Virus record (IMG/VR): IMGVR_UViG_3300012930_000016
Location: 1 to 43,946 of that record
Source of the DNA: a virus
Length of the DNA stretch: 43,946 nucleotides
Strand: one strand, 5' to 3'
The position numbers were made by a program, and so were the translations under genes. The notes beneath the pieces are model-generated. The model saw nothing but the letters and a program-made list of their open reading frames with translations, made no database searches and was not told the origin of the DNA. Each line of letters begins with the position of its first letter. Within the stretch, counting starts at the first letter, position 1. Below, in pieces: positions 14,944-22,358 of the stretch.

Positions 14944-15041
14944 GGCTTGTCCTCCTCTCACTGTGTAGGGCAACGCTGGCTTTAGCGCGTCCTACCGTAC
15001 TGGTCTAGGTTTACTCGTGTGTACCCGCGTGGCCGGTGTCT
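14944..15041. promoter_or_regulatory. Intergenic region upstream of the Cys-rich microprotein
   Basis: A 98-base gap in the leftward block. It holds the GTGAGAGGAGG ribosome site near 14950 and, on the plus strand at 15009-15022, a GTTTACTCGTGTGT box. That box closely matches GTAAACTCGTGTGT upstream of the HTH gene near 28315 on the opposite strand. It may be an operator for the same regulator. No leftward -35/-10 pair is convincing. Confidence 0.4.
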
Positions 15042-15293
15042 TCACCGTGTGCTCCAGTCCACGACCACCTGCGGCTTGCGGAGCTTCCCGGTCAGCTTGA
15101 CCGGCCCGGCGTGCGCGGTGAACCGTTCCGGATCGGGGTGCACCAGGTGCGTGGTCAGGTGACCCTGGATCATGTCCGCCGCCTGCCGTTGCAGACCAGC
15201 CTCCTCATCCACCACGGGGTCGGCGACCAGCAGGAACAGGCCGCCGACCCCGCAGCTGCACGTCCACGCCCAGTGGGCTTCGTAAGGCTTCAC
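15042..15293 (-). CDS. Hypothetical protein with N-terminal CSC motif
   Basis: An 83-residue protein starting MKPYEAHWAWTCSCGVGG. GTG at 15293 makes a GTGA overlap with the NlpC/P60-like gene upstream. A hydrophobic GGLFLLVADPVV stretch is followed by a polar helix and a His-rich segment (QGHLTTHLVHPD). The Cys pair and His suggest metal binding. No family recognised. The longer open frame upstream is only a shadow of the neighbouring gene. Confidence 0.6.
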   Translation of the reverse strand: MKPYEAHWAWTCSCGVGGLFLLVADPVVDEEAGLQRQAADMIQGHLTTHLVHPDPERFTAHAGPVKLTGKLRKPQVVVDWSTR

Positions 15294-15871
15294 CCGGTCA
15301 GCTCCAGGTCCCGCCGCCACAGCGCACCCGGGGTAACATCCTGCGGCCACCGCTGGTCGTTGAAGACGTGGCAGCCGAGCCGCAGCTTGAACTCGTCGGC
15401 CTCCTGCGAGCAGATCATGTGCCCGGTGTCCCTGACGAACTCCCGCAGGGTCAGCAGCCCCTCCCTGGGTACCCCTTCGGTGCTGTCCCGGTTGGGCCAC
15501 ACCCGCCAGTCGGGCAGGTGCAGCCGGCGGGCTAGCAGCGCGTCGTAGTCGAGGAACGAGTACGGGACGTGCTCCAGCGACCGGGCCACGTCCAGCACTT
15601 GCGCGTTCGTCACCTGCGGCTGGAGCCGTTCGATGTTCGCGCACCAGTACACCCGGTCGTAGTGCAGCGGCCGGATGACCGCCCCGCCCGGCTCCGCTTC
15701 GAGGATCAGGTTCCCCGGCAGCAGCGTGAAGGCGTGCTCCCAGTCGGAGAACCCGTCCCCGTTGAAGCGCTGCGCCCACTTGATGCCGGCCCCGACCCTG
15801 CCGCTGATCAGGGTCAGGCCGATCATCCCGGGGCGGGGCACGATGGCGTCCGGGATCGTCGGGGTGTTCAC
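15290..15871 (-). CDS. Permuted NlpC/P60-like cysteine hydrolase
   Basis: A 193-residue protein. The order His46 (SDWEHAF), Glu58 (LILEAEPGG) and late Cys154 (HMICSQEADEF) is that of circularly permuted papain-like hydrolases of the YiiX/NlpC-P60 group, where the His-containing strand precedes the Cys helix. Such enzymes cleave amide bonds in peptidoglycan or acylated substrates. It lacks a signal peptide. Although near the lysis genes, it is in the leftward block, so a role beyond lysis is possible. GTG start in a GTGA overlap with the upstream gene. Confidence 0.7.
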   Translation of the reverse strand: MNTPTIPDAIVPRPGMIGLTLISGRVGAGIKWAQRFNGDGFSDWEHAFTLLPGNLILEAEPGGAVIRPLHYDRVYWCANIERLQPQVTNAQVLDVARSLEHVPYSFLDYDALLARRLHLPDWRVWPNRDSTEGVPREGLLTLREFVRDTGHMICSQEADEFKLRLGCHVFNDQRWPQDVTPGALWRRDLELTG

Positions 15872-16164
15872 GTGGCTACCGGGCCGTTCCCGTTGGGGGT
15901 GTGCCCCGTGATGAGGCGCTTCTTCGACGGCACCATCAGGGGGCTGTTGAGTTCCCGCTGGTGCTCCATCAGGTGCGCGATCCAGTTGTCCAGGTCCGGG
16001 CCGGCCAGGATCACTGTCACGGTGGTGCTGGTGGTCCGGATGGTGATGGCCCCGAACTTGCCGTTATCGACTTCGATCACTGCGGTGATCAGCTCTGCCG
16101 GCTGGATGGCCAGCAGCTTGTTGAGCGGGTCTGTGCCGTTACCGGGTACCTCGCGGTCAGGCAT
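15868..16164 (-). CDS. Hypothetical protein
   Basis: A 98-residue protein behind AAAGGAA. A beta-strand core (LITAVIEVDNGKFGAITIRTTSTTVTVILAG) is followed by a helix (LDNWIAHLMEHQREL) and a polar tail. It is translationally coupled to the hydrolase gene downstream. No family recognised. The fold could be a small oligomeric beta protein. Confidence 0.6.
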   Translation of the reverse strand: MPDREVPGNGTDPLNKLLAIQPAELITAVIEVDNGKFGAITIRTTSTTVTVILAGPDLDNWIAHLMEHQRELNSPLMVPSKKRLITGHTPNGNGPVAT

Positions 16165-16181
16165 GATGCGTTCCTTTCGGG

Positions 16182-16595
16182 TTACTCCCCTTGCGGGAGG
16201 GCGCGGCTGATTTCCTCGAAGGCGTCGGCTAGCGCCGCGTAGTCCGCCGCCACGGCGCGGCGTGCTGCCACGGTGCCTGACGCGTTCGCGCGCTTGGTGC
16301 GCAGCGCTGCTACCCGGCCCACTTCAAGCAGCTCCGGGTCGTAGGTGACCACGGCGGTCATCCGGCCGGGCATAGACCCGGCTGCGGCCTCCATCGCCGC
16401 CAGGCCCACCCGCGCTACCCGCGCCCAGCAGTGCGGATGGTCGCACGCGCAAGCGCCGCCGATGGACTGGAGCACGCTCCCGGCCGTCTTCAGCGGGGAC
16501 TCAAGCGCGGCGTGCTGCTGCGGCTGGAGGACGGGCTTGTGGCCGGTCGGGTGGGTGCACTTGGCTATCGCGCCGGTATCGCAGCTCATGCACAT
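16182..16595 (-). CDS. Hypothetical protein with Cys/His cluster
   Basis: A 137-residue protein starting MCMSCDTGAIAKCTHPTGH, with a second ACACDHPHCW cluster near residue 50, so probably one or two zinc sites. The C-terminal half is helical and Ala/Arg-rich (RRAVAADYAALADAFEEISRAL). AGGAAGGGA precedes the ATG, and the upstream gene stops one base before it. Function unknown. Confidence 0.6.
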   Translation of the reverse strand: MCMSCDTGAIAKCTHPTGHKPVLQPQQHAALESPLKTAGSVLQSIGGACACDHPHCWARVARVGLAAMEAAAGSMPGRMTAVVTYDPELLEVGRVAALRTKRANASGTVAARRAVAADYAALADAFEEISRALPQGE

Positions 16596-16596
16596 G

Positions 16597-16827
16597 TCAG
16601 CTTCCCTTCCTGCTGTCGGAGTGACCGCGCACGCCCATGCGCAGGCCGCGCATCTGGTTGCCGAACGCGGACAGCGCCGCTTCCATGACGCCGCCCGCCT
16701 GCCCGTTCATGTCCCCCGCGTACGGGGACCTGCGCGGCCCGCGAGCGTGACCGCGCCACACCGCGCGGGGCCTGGTCCGCTTGCCGCCGTACCTCTGGAA
16801 CTCCGTGGTCCTGCGCGTGTTGCTCAC
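16597..16827 (-). CDS. Small basic hypothetical protein
   Basis: A 76-residue, Arg/Gly-rich protein. GTG at 16827 is chosen because AGGAGC lies seven bases upstream and overlaps the stop of the previous gene. An earlier in-frame GTG has no such site. The middle (GQAGGVMEAALSAFGNQM) could form one helix. Composition near random for this GC content makes it less certain than its neighbours. Confidence 0.5.
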   Translation of the reverse strand: MSNTRRTTEFQRYGGKRTRPRAVWRGHARGPRRSPYAGDMNGQAGGVMEAALSAFGNQMRGLRMGVRGHSDSRKGS

Positions 16828-16835
16828 TGTTGCTC

Positions 16836-17126
16836 CTAGCACTTCGCGTCGTTGATCACGGCGATGGCACCGTAGGCGCTGTCACCGTGGAACGCGACGT
16901 AGATGCGGTGCCCCGGGTCGGCGCACTTGGTGGCCCAGTTGGAGAAGCCGTCTGGCATGTTGCCGGTCGCTGCGGGGCCGTTGTAGTGCGCGGAGACGCC
17001 GGAGTCGTTGAACGGCTCCAGCGCCTTGCCCGAGCAGCTGTTGAGCAGCACCAGCGCGCCGACGATTGCCGCGCCGATGGCACCTGAGATGACCTTCGTG
17101 ATGGCGGGGGTGAGTGTGCGGTTCAT
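16836..17126 (-). CDS. Membrane-anchored, lipoprotein-like protein
   Basis: 96 residues from ATG at 17126 behind GGAGGAA. Residues ~8-30 form a hydrophobic segment (AITKVISGAIGAAIVGALVL) ending at LLNSCSG, which could be a lipobox although Asn at -2 is unusual. An outside domain follows with KCADPGHRIYVAFHGDSAYGAIAV and a C-terminal Cys. The same domain pattern recurs in many actinophages without known function. An envelope role such as superinfection exclusion is conceivable but not shown. Confidence 0.6.
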   Translation of the reverse strand: MNRTLTPAITKVISGAIGAAIVGALVLLNSCSGKALEPFNDSGVSAHYNGPAATGNMPDGFSNWATKCADPGHRIYVAFHGDSAYGAIAVINDAKC

Positions 17127-17128
17127 GG

Positions 17129-17308
17129 TCAGTTCCTCCAGTCGTGTGCACTGCTGTACGTGGGAGGCTCCCACGTCAGGTCGTATCCGCCCATCCTGCG
17201 GCGGATGATGCCGGGCCAGCGCCCGTCTACCTTCAGGGCGTCCACTGCCTGCTCGGCGGCTTCCTCGGTGGCGTACTTGCCGGGTACCCCGGTCGGTGGT
17301 AGCACCAT
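17129..17308 (-). CDS. Hypothetical 59-residue protein
   Basis: A short gene with the phage-wide leader GTGAGAGGAGACAG upstream of its ATG. The product has one helix (KYATEEAAEQAVDALKVDG) and a basic turn (GIIRRRMGGYDLTWEPPTY). It is the first gene after a 64-base gap carrying a 17-bp dyad, so it probably heads a transcript. It ends two bases before the ATG of the lipoprotein-like gene. Confidence 0.6.
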   Translation of the reverse strand: MVLPPTGVPGKYATEEAAEQAVDALKVDGRWPGIIRRRMGGYDLTWEPPTYSSAHDWRN

Positions 17309-17349
17309 GTCCTGTCTCCTCTCACGGGTTTTGCGTTGTCCCAGGTTCC

Positions 17350-17374
17350 ACTCCCATCCAGGGAGTGCGATATC
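17350..17374. promoter_or_regulatory. Dyad operator candidate, copy 1
   Basis: ACTCCCATCCAGGGAGT at 17350-17366 is a perfect 6-bp inverted repeat around 5 bases, followed by GCGATATC. It lies 42-58 bases upstream of the 59-residue gene. A second copy with the same arms, spacing and a similar flank occurs at 28374-28398. On the reverse strand TTGATA at its edge could serve as a -35, which would place the dyad in the promoter spacer. Confidence 0.55.
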
Positions 17375-17774
17375 AAGCCTGGCGGTCTACTGGCGGCGCT
17401 GCGGGTGCAGCTGTGGGTCCGGTTTCCGGTGGTCCTGTGACCGGCTCAGCCCCGGGCAGGGCCAGGTCGTCAACGCTCCTGGTGGGGCGGTACTCGCCCG
17501 GCTCCCACGCTTCCGGATCCCATTCCTCGGGCAGGTAGCCCCCGGTGCTGATGGTGTTGTCCAGCCACATGAACCCTTGCACCAGGTGCGCGGTACTGGC
17601 CGCGTCAAGGCCGGTGTCGGGGGACCATAGCGCGCACAGCACCCGCAGCTCTGCAAGCATCTGGTCGGAGTTCATCAGCTGGTTCTCCGGGAAGTGTTCA
17701 GCCGAGCATTCAGCCGGCACGGTATGCAGGTCCCGGCGTACGCAGGTGCCGTCATGGCAGCTAGGGCCGCTCAT
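17373..17774 (-). CDS. Hypothetical protein with Cys-containing N-terminus
   Basis: 133 residues from ATG at 17774. The N-terminus (MSGPSCHDGTCVRRDLHTVPAEC is split by Cys at 6, 11 and 23) is followed by a helical core (DQMLAELRVLCALWSPDTG, TAHLVQGFMWLDNTI) and a disordered Pro/Thr-rich tail. Its start overlaps the upstream gene by 14 bases. No family recognised. Confidence 0.55.
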   Translation of the reverse strand: MSGPSCHDGTCVRRDLHTVPAECSAEHFPENQLMNSDQMLAELRVLCALWSPDTGLDAASTAHLVQGFMWLDNTISTGGYLPEEWDPEAWEPGEYRPTRSVDDLALPGAEPVTGPPETGPTAAPAAPPVDRQA

Positions 17775-18012
17775 TGGTATGCGCCTCCAGTACCTCTGAG
17801 GGATCGATGGTCCGGCCCCCGGTCTGCTGCCAGGTGAGCCATGCTGCCTGCACGGACGGCATGTAGCTGCTGGTCCGGCAGTTGTACGCGGCCCGCGCGC
17901 TGGCGAACGCCTGCGTGAACCGCGAGACGCCACCCCGCATCGCCTCACCTGATGCGTCCTCGCGCCCGCACGCATACCCCAGCGCCAGCTGGTACGCCTC
18001 GTCCCTGGTCAT
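17761..18012 (-). CDS. Hypothetical helical protein
   Basis: An 83-residue protein from ATG at 18012 behind GAGAGGAG. The pattern RDEAYQLALGYACGREDASG, RFTQAFASARAAY, SVQAAWLTWQQTG is all-helical. Similar 'A..Y..G..DA' helical proteins are common in actinophage accessory blocks, with unknown role. It is coupled by a four-base overlap to the next upstream gene. Confidence 0.6.
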   Translation of the reverse strand: MTRDEAYQLALGYACGREDASGEAMRGGVSRFTQAFASARAAYNCRTSSYMPSVQAAWLTWQQTGGRTIDPSEVLEAHTNERP

Positions 18013-18209
18013 CGCTTCCGCTCCTCTCGCTTGCGGTGCTTTACGCAGCGCGGGCACAACCAGGTGTCCGGGCCGGACTTCACCCACCCGTGCTGGCGGG
18101 CCAGCGCCCGCACCTCGTCCTGAGTGGGATGCTTGCCTATCCACGACCCGCACCCGATGTCGCGGTAGGCGCCATCGCAGAAAATCGTCCACACCAGGCG
18201 GGCGCTCAC
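18009..18209 (-). CDS. Small zinc-ribbon-like protein
   Basis: A 66-residue protein. GTG at 18209 gives a GTGA overlap with the upstream gene. Two Cys in the first part (IFCDGAYRDIGCGSW) and LCPRCVKH near the end suggest a zinc site. The C-terminus is strongly basic (RKREERKR), suggesting nucleic-acid binding. A helix HPTQDEVRALARQHGW separates them. Function unknown. Confidence 0.6.
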   Translation of the reverse strand: MSARLVWTIFCDGAYRDIGCGSWIGKHPTQDEVRALARQHGWVKSGPDTWLCPRCVKHRKREERKR

Positions 18210-18427
18210 AGCTGCACCACCTTGCGGTGGTCCCCCCACATCACCCAGCCCGGGGGGAGCGAGCCCTTACCGCGCAGCTCCGCGAGGGCCTTGCTAGCGC
18301 ACTCCGTAGCGGCCGGCTGGTCCGGGTGGTCTGTGTGGGTGCACGTGTACGCGGGATAGCTGCCCTCCCGCAAGGTGCCCCGCCACACCGGGGGTGCTGC
18401 GTTGTACGAACCTGATCGCAATGCCAT
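18206..18427 (-). CDS. Hypothetical protein
   Basis: A 73-residue protein starting MALRSGSYNAAPPVWRG, with one Cys in YTCTHTDHPDQPAATECASKAL and a second Cys 14 residues later. A helix KALAELRGKG and a WVMWGD segment follow. Ribosome site AGGTAGGA. It is in the coupled leftward chain between the large unknown gene and the zinc-ribbon gene. No family recognised. Confidence 0.6.
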   Translation of the reverse strand: MALRSGSYNAAPPVWRGTLREGSYPAYTCTHTDHPDQPAATECASKALAELRGKGSLPPGWVMWGDHRKVVQL

Positions 18428-18433
18428 TGCTTC

Positions 18434-19537
18434 CTACCTCGCCAGTCTGTAGAGGGTGCGGCTGACCTTCAGCGGCCTGCCGTCCGGTCCCTTGATGTAC
18501 GGCTCAACCCAGTACAGGCGGTCCCCGCACAGCGCGCACAGTGCGGTACCGTCGTCGGCGGTGTCGCCCTTGACGCCCCGGTGCTTGTTACCCGGCTCCG
18601 CGCGGTGCCGCCAGTGGCCTTGCACCACCCACCGGCATGACCAGTCGATGTCCCGGCTGGTTCCCTCCTCATCGGTCGCGTGCCGCACCCTGCGCAGCAG
18701 CACCACGTGGACCTCGTTGTGCTTGAGTGACCGCAGCGCCCGCCGCTTCCGCTTGGACTCCGGCCGCACCTGGTGCCGTTGGGTGGCGGTGATCTCCATC
18801 CCCAGGAACATCCACAGCAGGTGGACAAGGTGGAGGAACGCGTCCACGGCGTGCGGACCACGGTCGTCGGGGTAGGTAAACTCCTTGCCGAACGGGATCA
18901 GCGCCGTGTGGAACACCCGCAGCGGGGTACCCAGCCGGCGGTCAGCCTCGGCGGCGTCCTCGGGGTCCCAGCCTCCGGCTACCAGCTGGTCATTGGTCAC
19001 GTCGGCGGTGTGGTTCCACAGGCTCAGCCGCGCACACGGGTGCTGCCCTCTGGTGGTGACCACCCCGGCGTCGGTGGTCCAGCTGGTGGCCACCATCTGA
19101 AAGTCCCACGACACCACGCGCACCGTCACGTTAGAGCCGTCGATCGCGACCAGCGTCCACCCGTCGTCCAGCCAGGCCACCCCGGACGGGCACGGCATCT
19201 CCTCCTGGTCCAGGCGCATCACCCGCGCGGTGGACTTCTCGTAGGTGGCGCGCATCACCTTGAGCATGTCGCGGGTCACCTCGTACGGCAGAGCGTCCCG
19301 CAGGCTCAGCCCCAGCACCCGCGCGAACCGCGCCCCGTGCTGCAAGCTAGGCGGTCCCTTGCCGTCCCAGCTGGGCCAGAACATGCCGTTAGCGCGCAGC
19401 GGGTCGGTGCCGTCGTGGGACGCGCTTCGCATGAAGAACTGGTGGAAGTCGGCGCAGTCCTCACCCGGGGTGAGGAGGCTGGTGGTCAGGCGCGCGAGCA
19501 TGTCGAGCACGTCAGCGGGGCGGGTCGTGATGATCAC
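18434..19537 (-). CDS. Large conserved-looking protein of unknown function
   Basis: 367 residues from GTG at 19537, which makes a GTGA overlap with the upstream microprotein gene. It begins MIITTRPADVLDMLARL and contains DFHQFFMRSASHDGTDPL, ALPYEVTRDMLKVMRATYEK and a middle beta part. The end is ALCALCGDRLYWVEPYIKG followed by GRPLKVSRTLYRLAR. The last ~110 residues (basic region, RWVVQGHWRHR, then VEPYIKGPDG.PL) form a module I have seen in other actinobacterial and phage proteins but cannot name. By far the longest gene in this part of the block, so it may be its main effector. Confidence 0.65.
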   Translation of the reverse strand: MIITTRPADVLDMLARLTTSLLTPGEDCADFHQFFMRSASHDGTDPLRANGMFWPSWDGKGPPSLQHGARFARVLGLSLRDALPYEVTRDMLKVMRATYEKSTARVMRLDQEEMPCPSGVAWLDDGWTLVAIDGSNVTVRVVSWDFQMVATSWTTDAGVVTTRGQHPCARLSLWNHTADVTNDQLVAGGWDPEDAAEADRRLGTPLRVFHTALIPFGKEFTYPDDRGPHAVDAFLHLVHLLWMFLGMEITATQRHQVRPESKRKRRALRSLKHNEVHVVLLRRVRHATDEEGTSRDIDWSCRWVVQGHWRHRAEPGNKHRGVKGDTADDGTALCALCGDRLYWVEPYIKGPDGRPLKVSRTLYRLAR

Positions 19538-19662
19538 CGCCACCACGACCTGTGCGCCGGCGGCCCGTACCCGGGGAACTTGACGCGCCTGCCGCAGGTG
19601 CATTCCCAGCGCTTGTGGTCCTTGGACCAGCGGATGGTCACCGGGTGCGGCCAGAACCTCAT
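19534..19662 (-). CDS. 42-residue aromatic/basic CxC microprotein
   Basis: A short gene tied to both neighbours: its ATG shares one base with the upstream TGA and its TGA overlaps the downstream GTG. The product starts MRFWPHPVTIRWSKDHKRW, then ECTCGRRVKFPGYGPPAH and ends RSWWR. Five Trp and the CTCG pair in so few residues suggest a small zinc or nucleic-acid-binding peptide. No family recognised. Confidence 0.6.
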   Translation of the reverse strand: MRFWPHPVTIRWSKDHKRWECTCGRRVKFPGYGPPAHRSWWR

Positions 19663-20093
19663 CACCACTCCTTCGCCAGCAGGCGGATCACGTGCGCGGC
19701 CAGCGCTTCCCGCTGCGCGCTGGTGCGCATCGTGCGGGCAATGGCCACCAGCGGCTCCATCGCCGCGTCCAGCGCGTCCGCCTTGGCGTCGCTGCGCTCC
19801 CGGGCGGCTGTGGCCAGCCCGGCTTCAGCGGCCACCTCCTTCGCGCGCCATTCCGCCCGCAGCTGCGCGTCGGGATGGGGCTTGCGGTAGCGCGGTTCGC
19901 CGTAACGGGTGACATGGCCGTCAGCGGCGTCGGCTACCTCCACTCCGTACAGGCCCCCGCACACGTACCGGAAGCGCTCCACGAATGTCAGTGACCGGCC
20001 GCGCTCGGTGAGCCACGACACAGCCCGCTTGCCGTTCAGCATCCGCACGCCCGTGCACGTCCACTCCTCCGTGCGGCGCTCAGGCTCGTCCAT
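19662..20093 (-). CDS. Hypothetical protein with C-terminal helical region
   Basis: A 143-residue protein. The N-terminal half is beta-like (CTGVRMLNGKRAVSWLTERGRSLTFVERFRY). From residue ~75 a long charged helix follows (QLRAEWRAKEVAAEAGLATAARERSDAKADALDAAMEPLVAIARTM is one continuous Ala/Glu/Arg run in the protein). GAGGAGAG precedes the ATG. It is coupled to the CxC microprotein. Function unknown. Confidence 0.6.
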   Translation of the reverse strand: MDEPERRTEEWTCTGVRMLNGKRAVSWLTERGRSLTFVERFRYVCGGLYGVEVADAADGHVTRYGEPRYRKPHPDAQLRAEWRAKEVAAEAGLATAARERSDAKADALDAAMEPLVAIARTMRTSAQREALAAHVIRLLAKEW

Positions 20094-20415
20094 GTCCGCT
20101 CTCCTCAGCTGGCGGGTCCACCACCGTGAACCCGCCGATCCTCTCGATCACCCGGATGAAGTTGGTCAGGTGCCCGTACCGCTCGTAGAACCACGCGCAC
20201 AGCGCAGGGGGACCGAAGCCCGGGTGGTCCCCGTAGCTCAGCGTCTGGTGGCAGATGATCCCCTGGCTGCCCTGCGCGGTGGCCTCGCGGACCATCTGCT
20301 GTAGCCGGCCGGCCCGCAGGTGCATCAGGTTCCCGGGCTTGCCTATGCACGTGGTGCACTGCGCTCCCAGCCGGCGGGGGCGTCCCGTGGCGGGGTCATA
20401 GCAGGACTCAGGCAC
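20080..20415 (-). CDS. Hypothetical protein with CTTCIGKPGNLMHL motif
   Basis: 111 residues from GTG at 20415. The segment CTTCIGKPGNLMHLRAGRL, then ICHQTLSYG and LCAWFYERYG is a pattern shared by many actinophage and Streptomyces proteins of unknown function. Cys and His spacing suggests a metal site. It overlaps the upstream gene by eight bases and the downstream gene by 14. I do not know its role. Confidence 0.65.
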   Translation of the reverse strand: MPESCYDPATGRPRRLGAQCTTCIGKPGNLMHLRAGRLQQMVREATAQGSQGIICHQTLSYGDHPGFGPPALCAWFYERYGHLTNFIRVIERIGGFTVVDPPAEESGHGRA

Positions 20416-20812
20416 CGGCCTGCTCCATCCACACGTACTCGTCACGCCCGACCGCCCACGCGGTGTACCCGCCCCCGACAGCGCGGTGCCCGCCGCGCAG
20501 CGCCCACAGGAACCCCGCCAGGTCATCAGCGTCGAACGCTGACACCCGCTCCAGCAGCACCGCAGCGCTGATGTACTCCGGGGTGCGCGCTGGTGCCGGC
20601 TTTGCGCTGATGGGCGGCTCTTGCTGCTGAGACCAGCGGACACTGTCCCCGCCGTTGACGCTGGCCTGGTAGCACACCTGGCCTTCAGCTGCCAGGTCCC
20701 AGTCAGGCGGGTCGCTGAGGACTTCCAGGTCGGTTACCCGGCCCTTCGCGTACTGCGGGGTGCTCAGCGTCACCACCACCCACACGGTGCCGTGGACGTC
20801 ACTGCCAGCCAT
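20408..20812 (-). CDS. Hypothetical protein
   Basis: A 134-residue protein starting MAGSDVHGTVWVVVTLSTP. The first 50 residues look beta-rich, then comes an Ala/Pro-rich linker and a helical part (AVLLERVSAFDADDLAGFLWAL) ending in EYVWMEQAGA. No motif recognised. Overlaps the upstream gene by 14 bases, the typical spacing in this block. Confidence 0.6.
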   Translation of the reverse strand: MAGSDVHGTVWVVVTLSTPQYAKGRVTDLEVLSDPPDWDLAAEGQVCYQASVNGGDSVRWSQQQEPPISAKPAPARTPEYISAAVLLERVSAFDADDLAGFLWALRGGHRAVGGGYTAWAVGRDEYVWMEQAGA

Positions 20813-21056
20813 CGGGGCCTGCCTTCAGGTAAACGTGCACGGTCCCCGCGCGGCAGAAGTGGACGCGCTGCACGTGCCAGGCGGACAGCTTGCGCTCCGC
20901 AGCGCGCAGCACGTTGGGTACCTGGCGCGGGGCAACGGTCACGTAGGCGAACTCGCCGTCCCGCCGCTGCGCGCGGGGCACGAGGATCACGGGGTAGTGC
21001 AGCCGCTCGCGCACCATGATCCGCAGCAGCGACTCGTCAACCACCCGGGCGTTCAC
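20799..21056 (-). CDS. Hypothetical protein
   Basis: An 85-residue protein from GTG in a GTGA overlap. The sequence (VVDESLLRIMVRERLHYPVILVPRAQ, then FAYVTVAPRQVPNVLRAAERKLSAW, then TVHVYLKAG) alternates strands and helices like a small alpha/beta fold. No family recognised. Confidence 0.6.
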   Translation of the reverse strand: MNARVVDESLLRIMVRERLHYPVILVPRAQRRDGEFAYVTVAPRQVPNVLRAAERKLSAWHVQRVHFCRAGTVHVYLKAGPDGWQ

Positions 21057-21370
21057 GAGAGCACCGTCAAGCAGCCCTGAGCCTGCCCGGGGTACCAGTG
21101 CAGCGTCTCGTCGGCGGGGTCCTGGTCATCGAACCGCACCAGCGGCCCGTCCGAGTCGGCCAGGTACTCCAGGTCCCCGGTGCCGTGGCGGGCCAGATCC
21201 CAGGCGTCCGGGTTAGCGGCCCAGCCCACGATGGCGCCGGTACGGCCGGCGTTCACCGCATACCGCGCCGGCACGTACACCAGCGCGCCGATCACGTACC
21301 CCTCGGCGGTCTCCTCTTCATGAGTGTCCCATCGTGCCGGGTGCGGTACCTGCGTCCACTCGGTCATCAT
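21053..21370 (-). CDS. Hypothetical acidic beta-rich protein
   Basis: A 105-residue protein with two possible ATG starts side by side at 21370 and 21367 behind GAGAGGAGC. Sequence EGYVIGALVYVPARYAVNAGRTGAIVGWAANPDAW suggests an SH3/KOW-like beta barrel, followed by an acidic RFDDQDPADETLHWYP segment. Function unknown. Coupled to the upstream gene. Confidence 0.6.
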   Translation of the reverse strand: MMTEWTQVPHPARWDTHEEETAEGYVIGALVYVPARYAVNAGRTGAIVGWAANPDAWDLARHGTGDLEYLADSDGPLVRFDDQDPADETLHWYPGQAQGCLTVLS

Positions 21371-21573
21371 GTGCTCCTCTCGCCCTTGGCGTCCCAGTAG
21401 CCGGCGTCGGTGCCGTCGTCGTACGCACCGCGCACCAGCGTGTCCAGCGCGGGTAGCGCAACGGGGCCGAGCAAGTCCGCTACCCGCGCGGCCAGCGTCG
21501 CGTTCTCGGGGGAAAGGCGGGTGCGCGCCCAGTGGTCAAACTGGGCGCGCTCCACCTCGTCCTTGGTCGTCAT
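21367..21573 (-). CDS. Hypothetical helical protein
   Basis: 68 residues from ATG at 21573, sharing one base with the upstream TGA. It begins MTTKDEVERAQFDHWARTRL and continues with a helical ATLAARVADLLGPVALPALDTLVRGAYDDG. No motif recognised. Longer open frames over this region are shadows. Confidence 0.55.
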   Translation of the reverse strand: MTTKDEVERAQFDHWARTRLSPENATLAARVADLLGPVALPALDTLVRGAYDDGTDAGYWDAKGERST

Positions 21574-22358
21574 CACCGGGTGGCCTTGCATGCGGGGTAG
21601 AGGGTGCAGGCGGCGGTGCAGCCGGCGCAGTGCACGTTGCGGGCGTCCTCGCGGGCCTGCGCCCTGTCCTTCAACCAGCTGGTCAGCTCGGCGCGCAGCT
21701 CGCGGGCCTCGTCCTCGCTCAGGGTGATCACGTTGACCTGTCCCTGCTTTTGGGCGGGGGGCATGGTCCAGAACTCCAGCTTGGCGTCCTGCGGGCGGTA
21801 CCCGATGTCGGCGGGGTCGGGGTCTACGACCATCACGGTGTCGTAGGTGCGGGTAGCGCGCCACGCCCGGTACAGCTCCTGCTGGGCGATCATGCGGGCG
21901 GTGTCCGGGTTGGCGATCGGGCAGGTGGGCTGGCTGGTCATGGCGTCTAGCTGGTCTGCTGGCGGCTGGTACGTCACTGGTGGTGTCCTCTCACGGGTGG
22001 TGGCTACGGTGCCACCCACTGCAACCAACCATAACACACACGTGTGTGCTAGGGGTAGTAACAGTGCGCGCGGCTTGCTAGCCGCCCACTGGTGGTGGTA
22101 GTGCCGCACCCGGAAGTGACGCGGCATGGACACCGTGACGATCGCCGCCCACGCCCCCTTTCGGCCGCGCAGCCCGTGCGACGGCGGATCGCACAGCGTG
22201 CAGCACCACCGCCACAGGTGAGTCTCCCGGCCCCATCGCTCAGCGGTGCTGGTGTCGATCCCAGGCCCCCGGTCACGCCAGACCCAGAACTTCCGCTCCT
22301 CGGGCCGGCTGTACCCCGTTGACGGCGGATTTGTCACGGCTGTGCGCGGGCGGGCCAT
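21573..22358 (-). CDS. In-frame fused two-part protein with an internal start
   Basis: The frame is open for 261 residues without a stop. The first ~90 residues form a zinc-finger-like protein (RWCCTLCDPPSHGLRGRKGA, then MPRHFRVRHYHHQW). Residues ~95-125 have the look of translated spacer. From GTG at 21977, behind the phage-wide leader GTGAGAGGACACC, a second protein of 134 residues begins: acidic, with TARMIAQQELYRAWRATRTYD and a Cys-rich end (HCAGCTAACTLYPACKATR). Two products, long and short, are likely. The fusion may be recent loss of a stop codon. Confidence 0.5.
   Translation of the reverse strand: MARPRTAVTNPPSTGYSRPEERKFWVWRDRGPGIDTSTAERWGRETHLWRWCCTLCDPPSHGLRGRKGAWAAIVTVSMPRHFRVRHYHHQWAASKPRALLLPLAHTCVLWLVAVGGTVATTRERTPPVTYQPPADQLDAMTSQPTCPIANPDTARMIAQQELYRAWRATRTYDTVMVVDPDPADIGYRPQDAKLEFWTMPPAQKQGQVNVITLSEDEARELRAELTSWLKDRAQAREDARNVHCAGCTAACTLYPACKATR
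22035..22048. promoter_or_regulatory. 14-bp perfect palindrome CACACACGTGTGTG
   Basis: The palindrome lies 58-71 bases upstream of the internal GTG at 21977 of the fused gene. On the reverse strand a TATGGT hexamer follows it closely and could be a -10 element. It resembles the CGTGTG half of the ACTCGTGTG boxes elsewhere. Probably a promoter/operator serving the downstream part of the leftward block. Confidence 0.45.
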
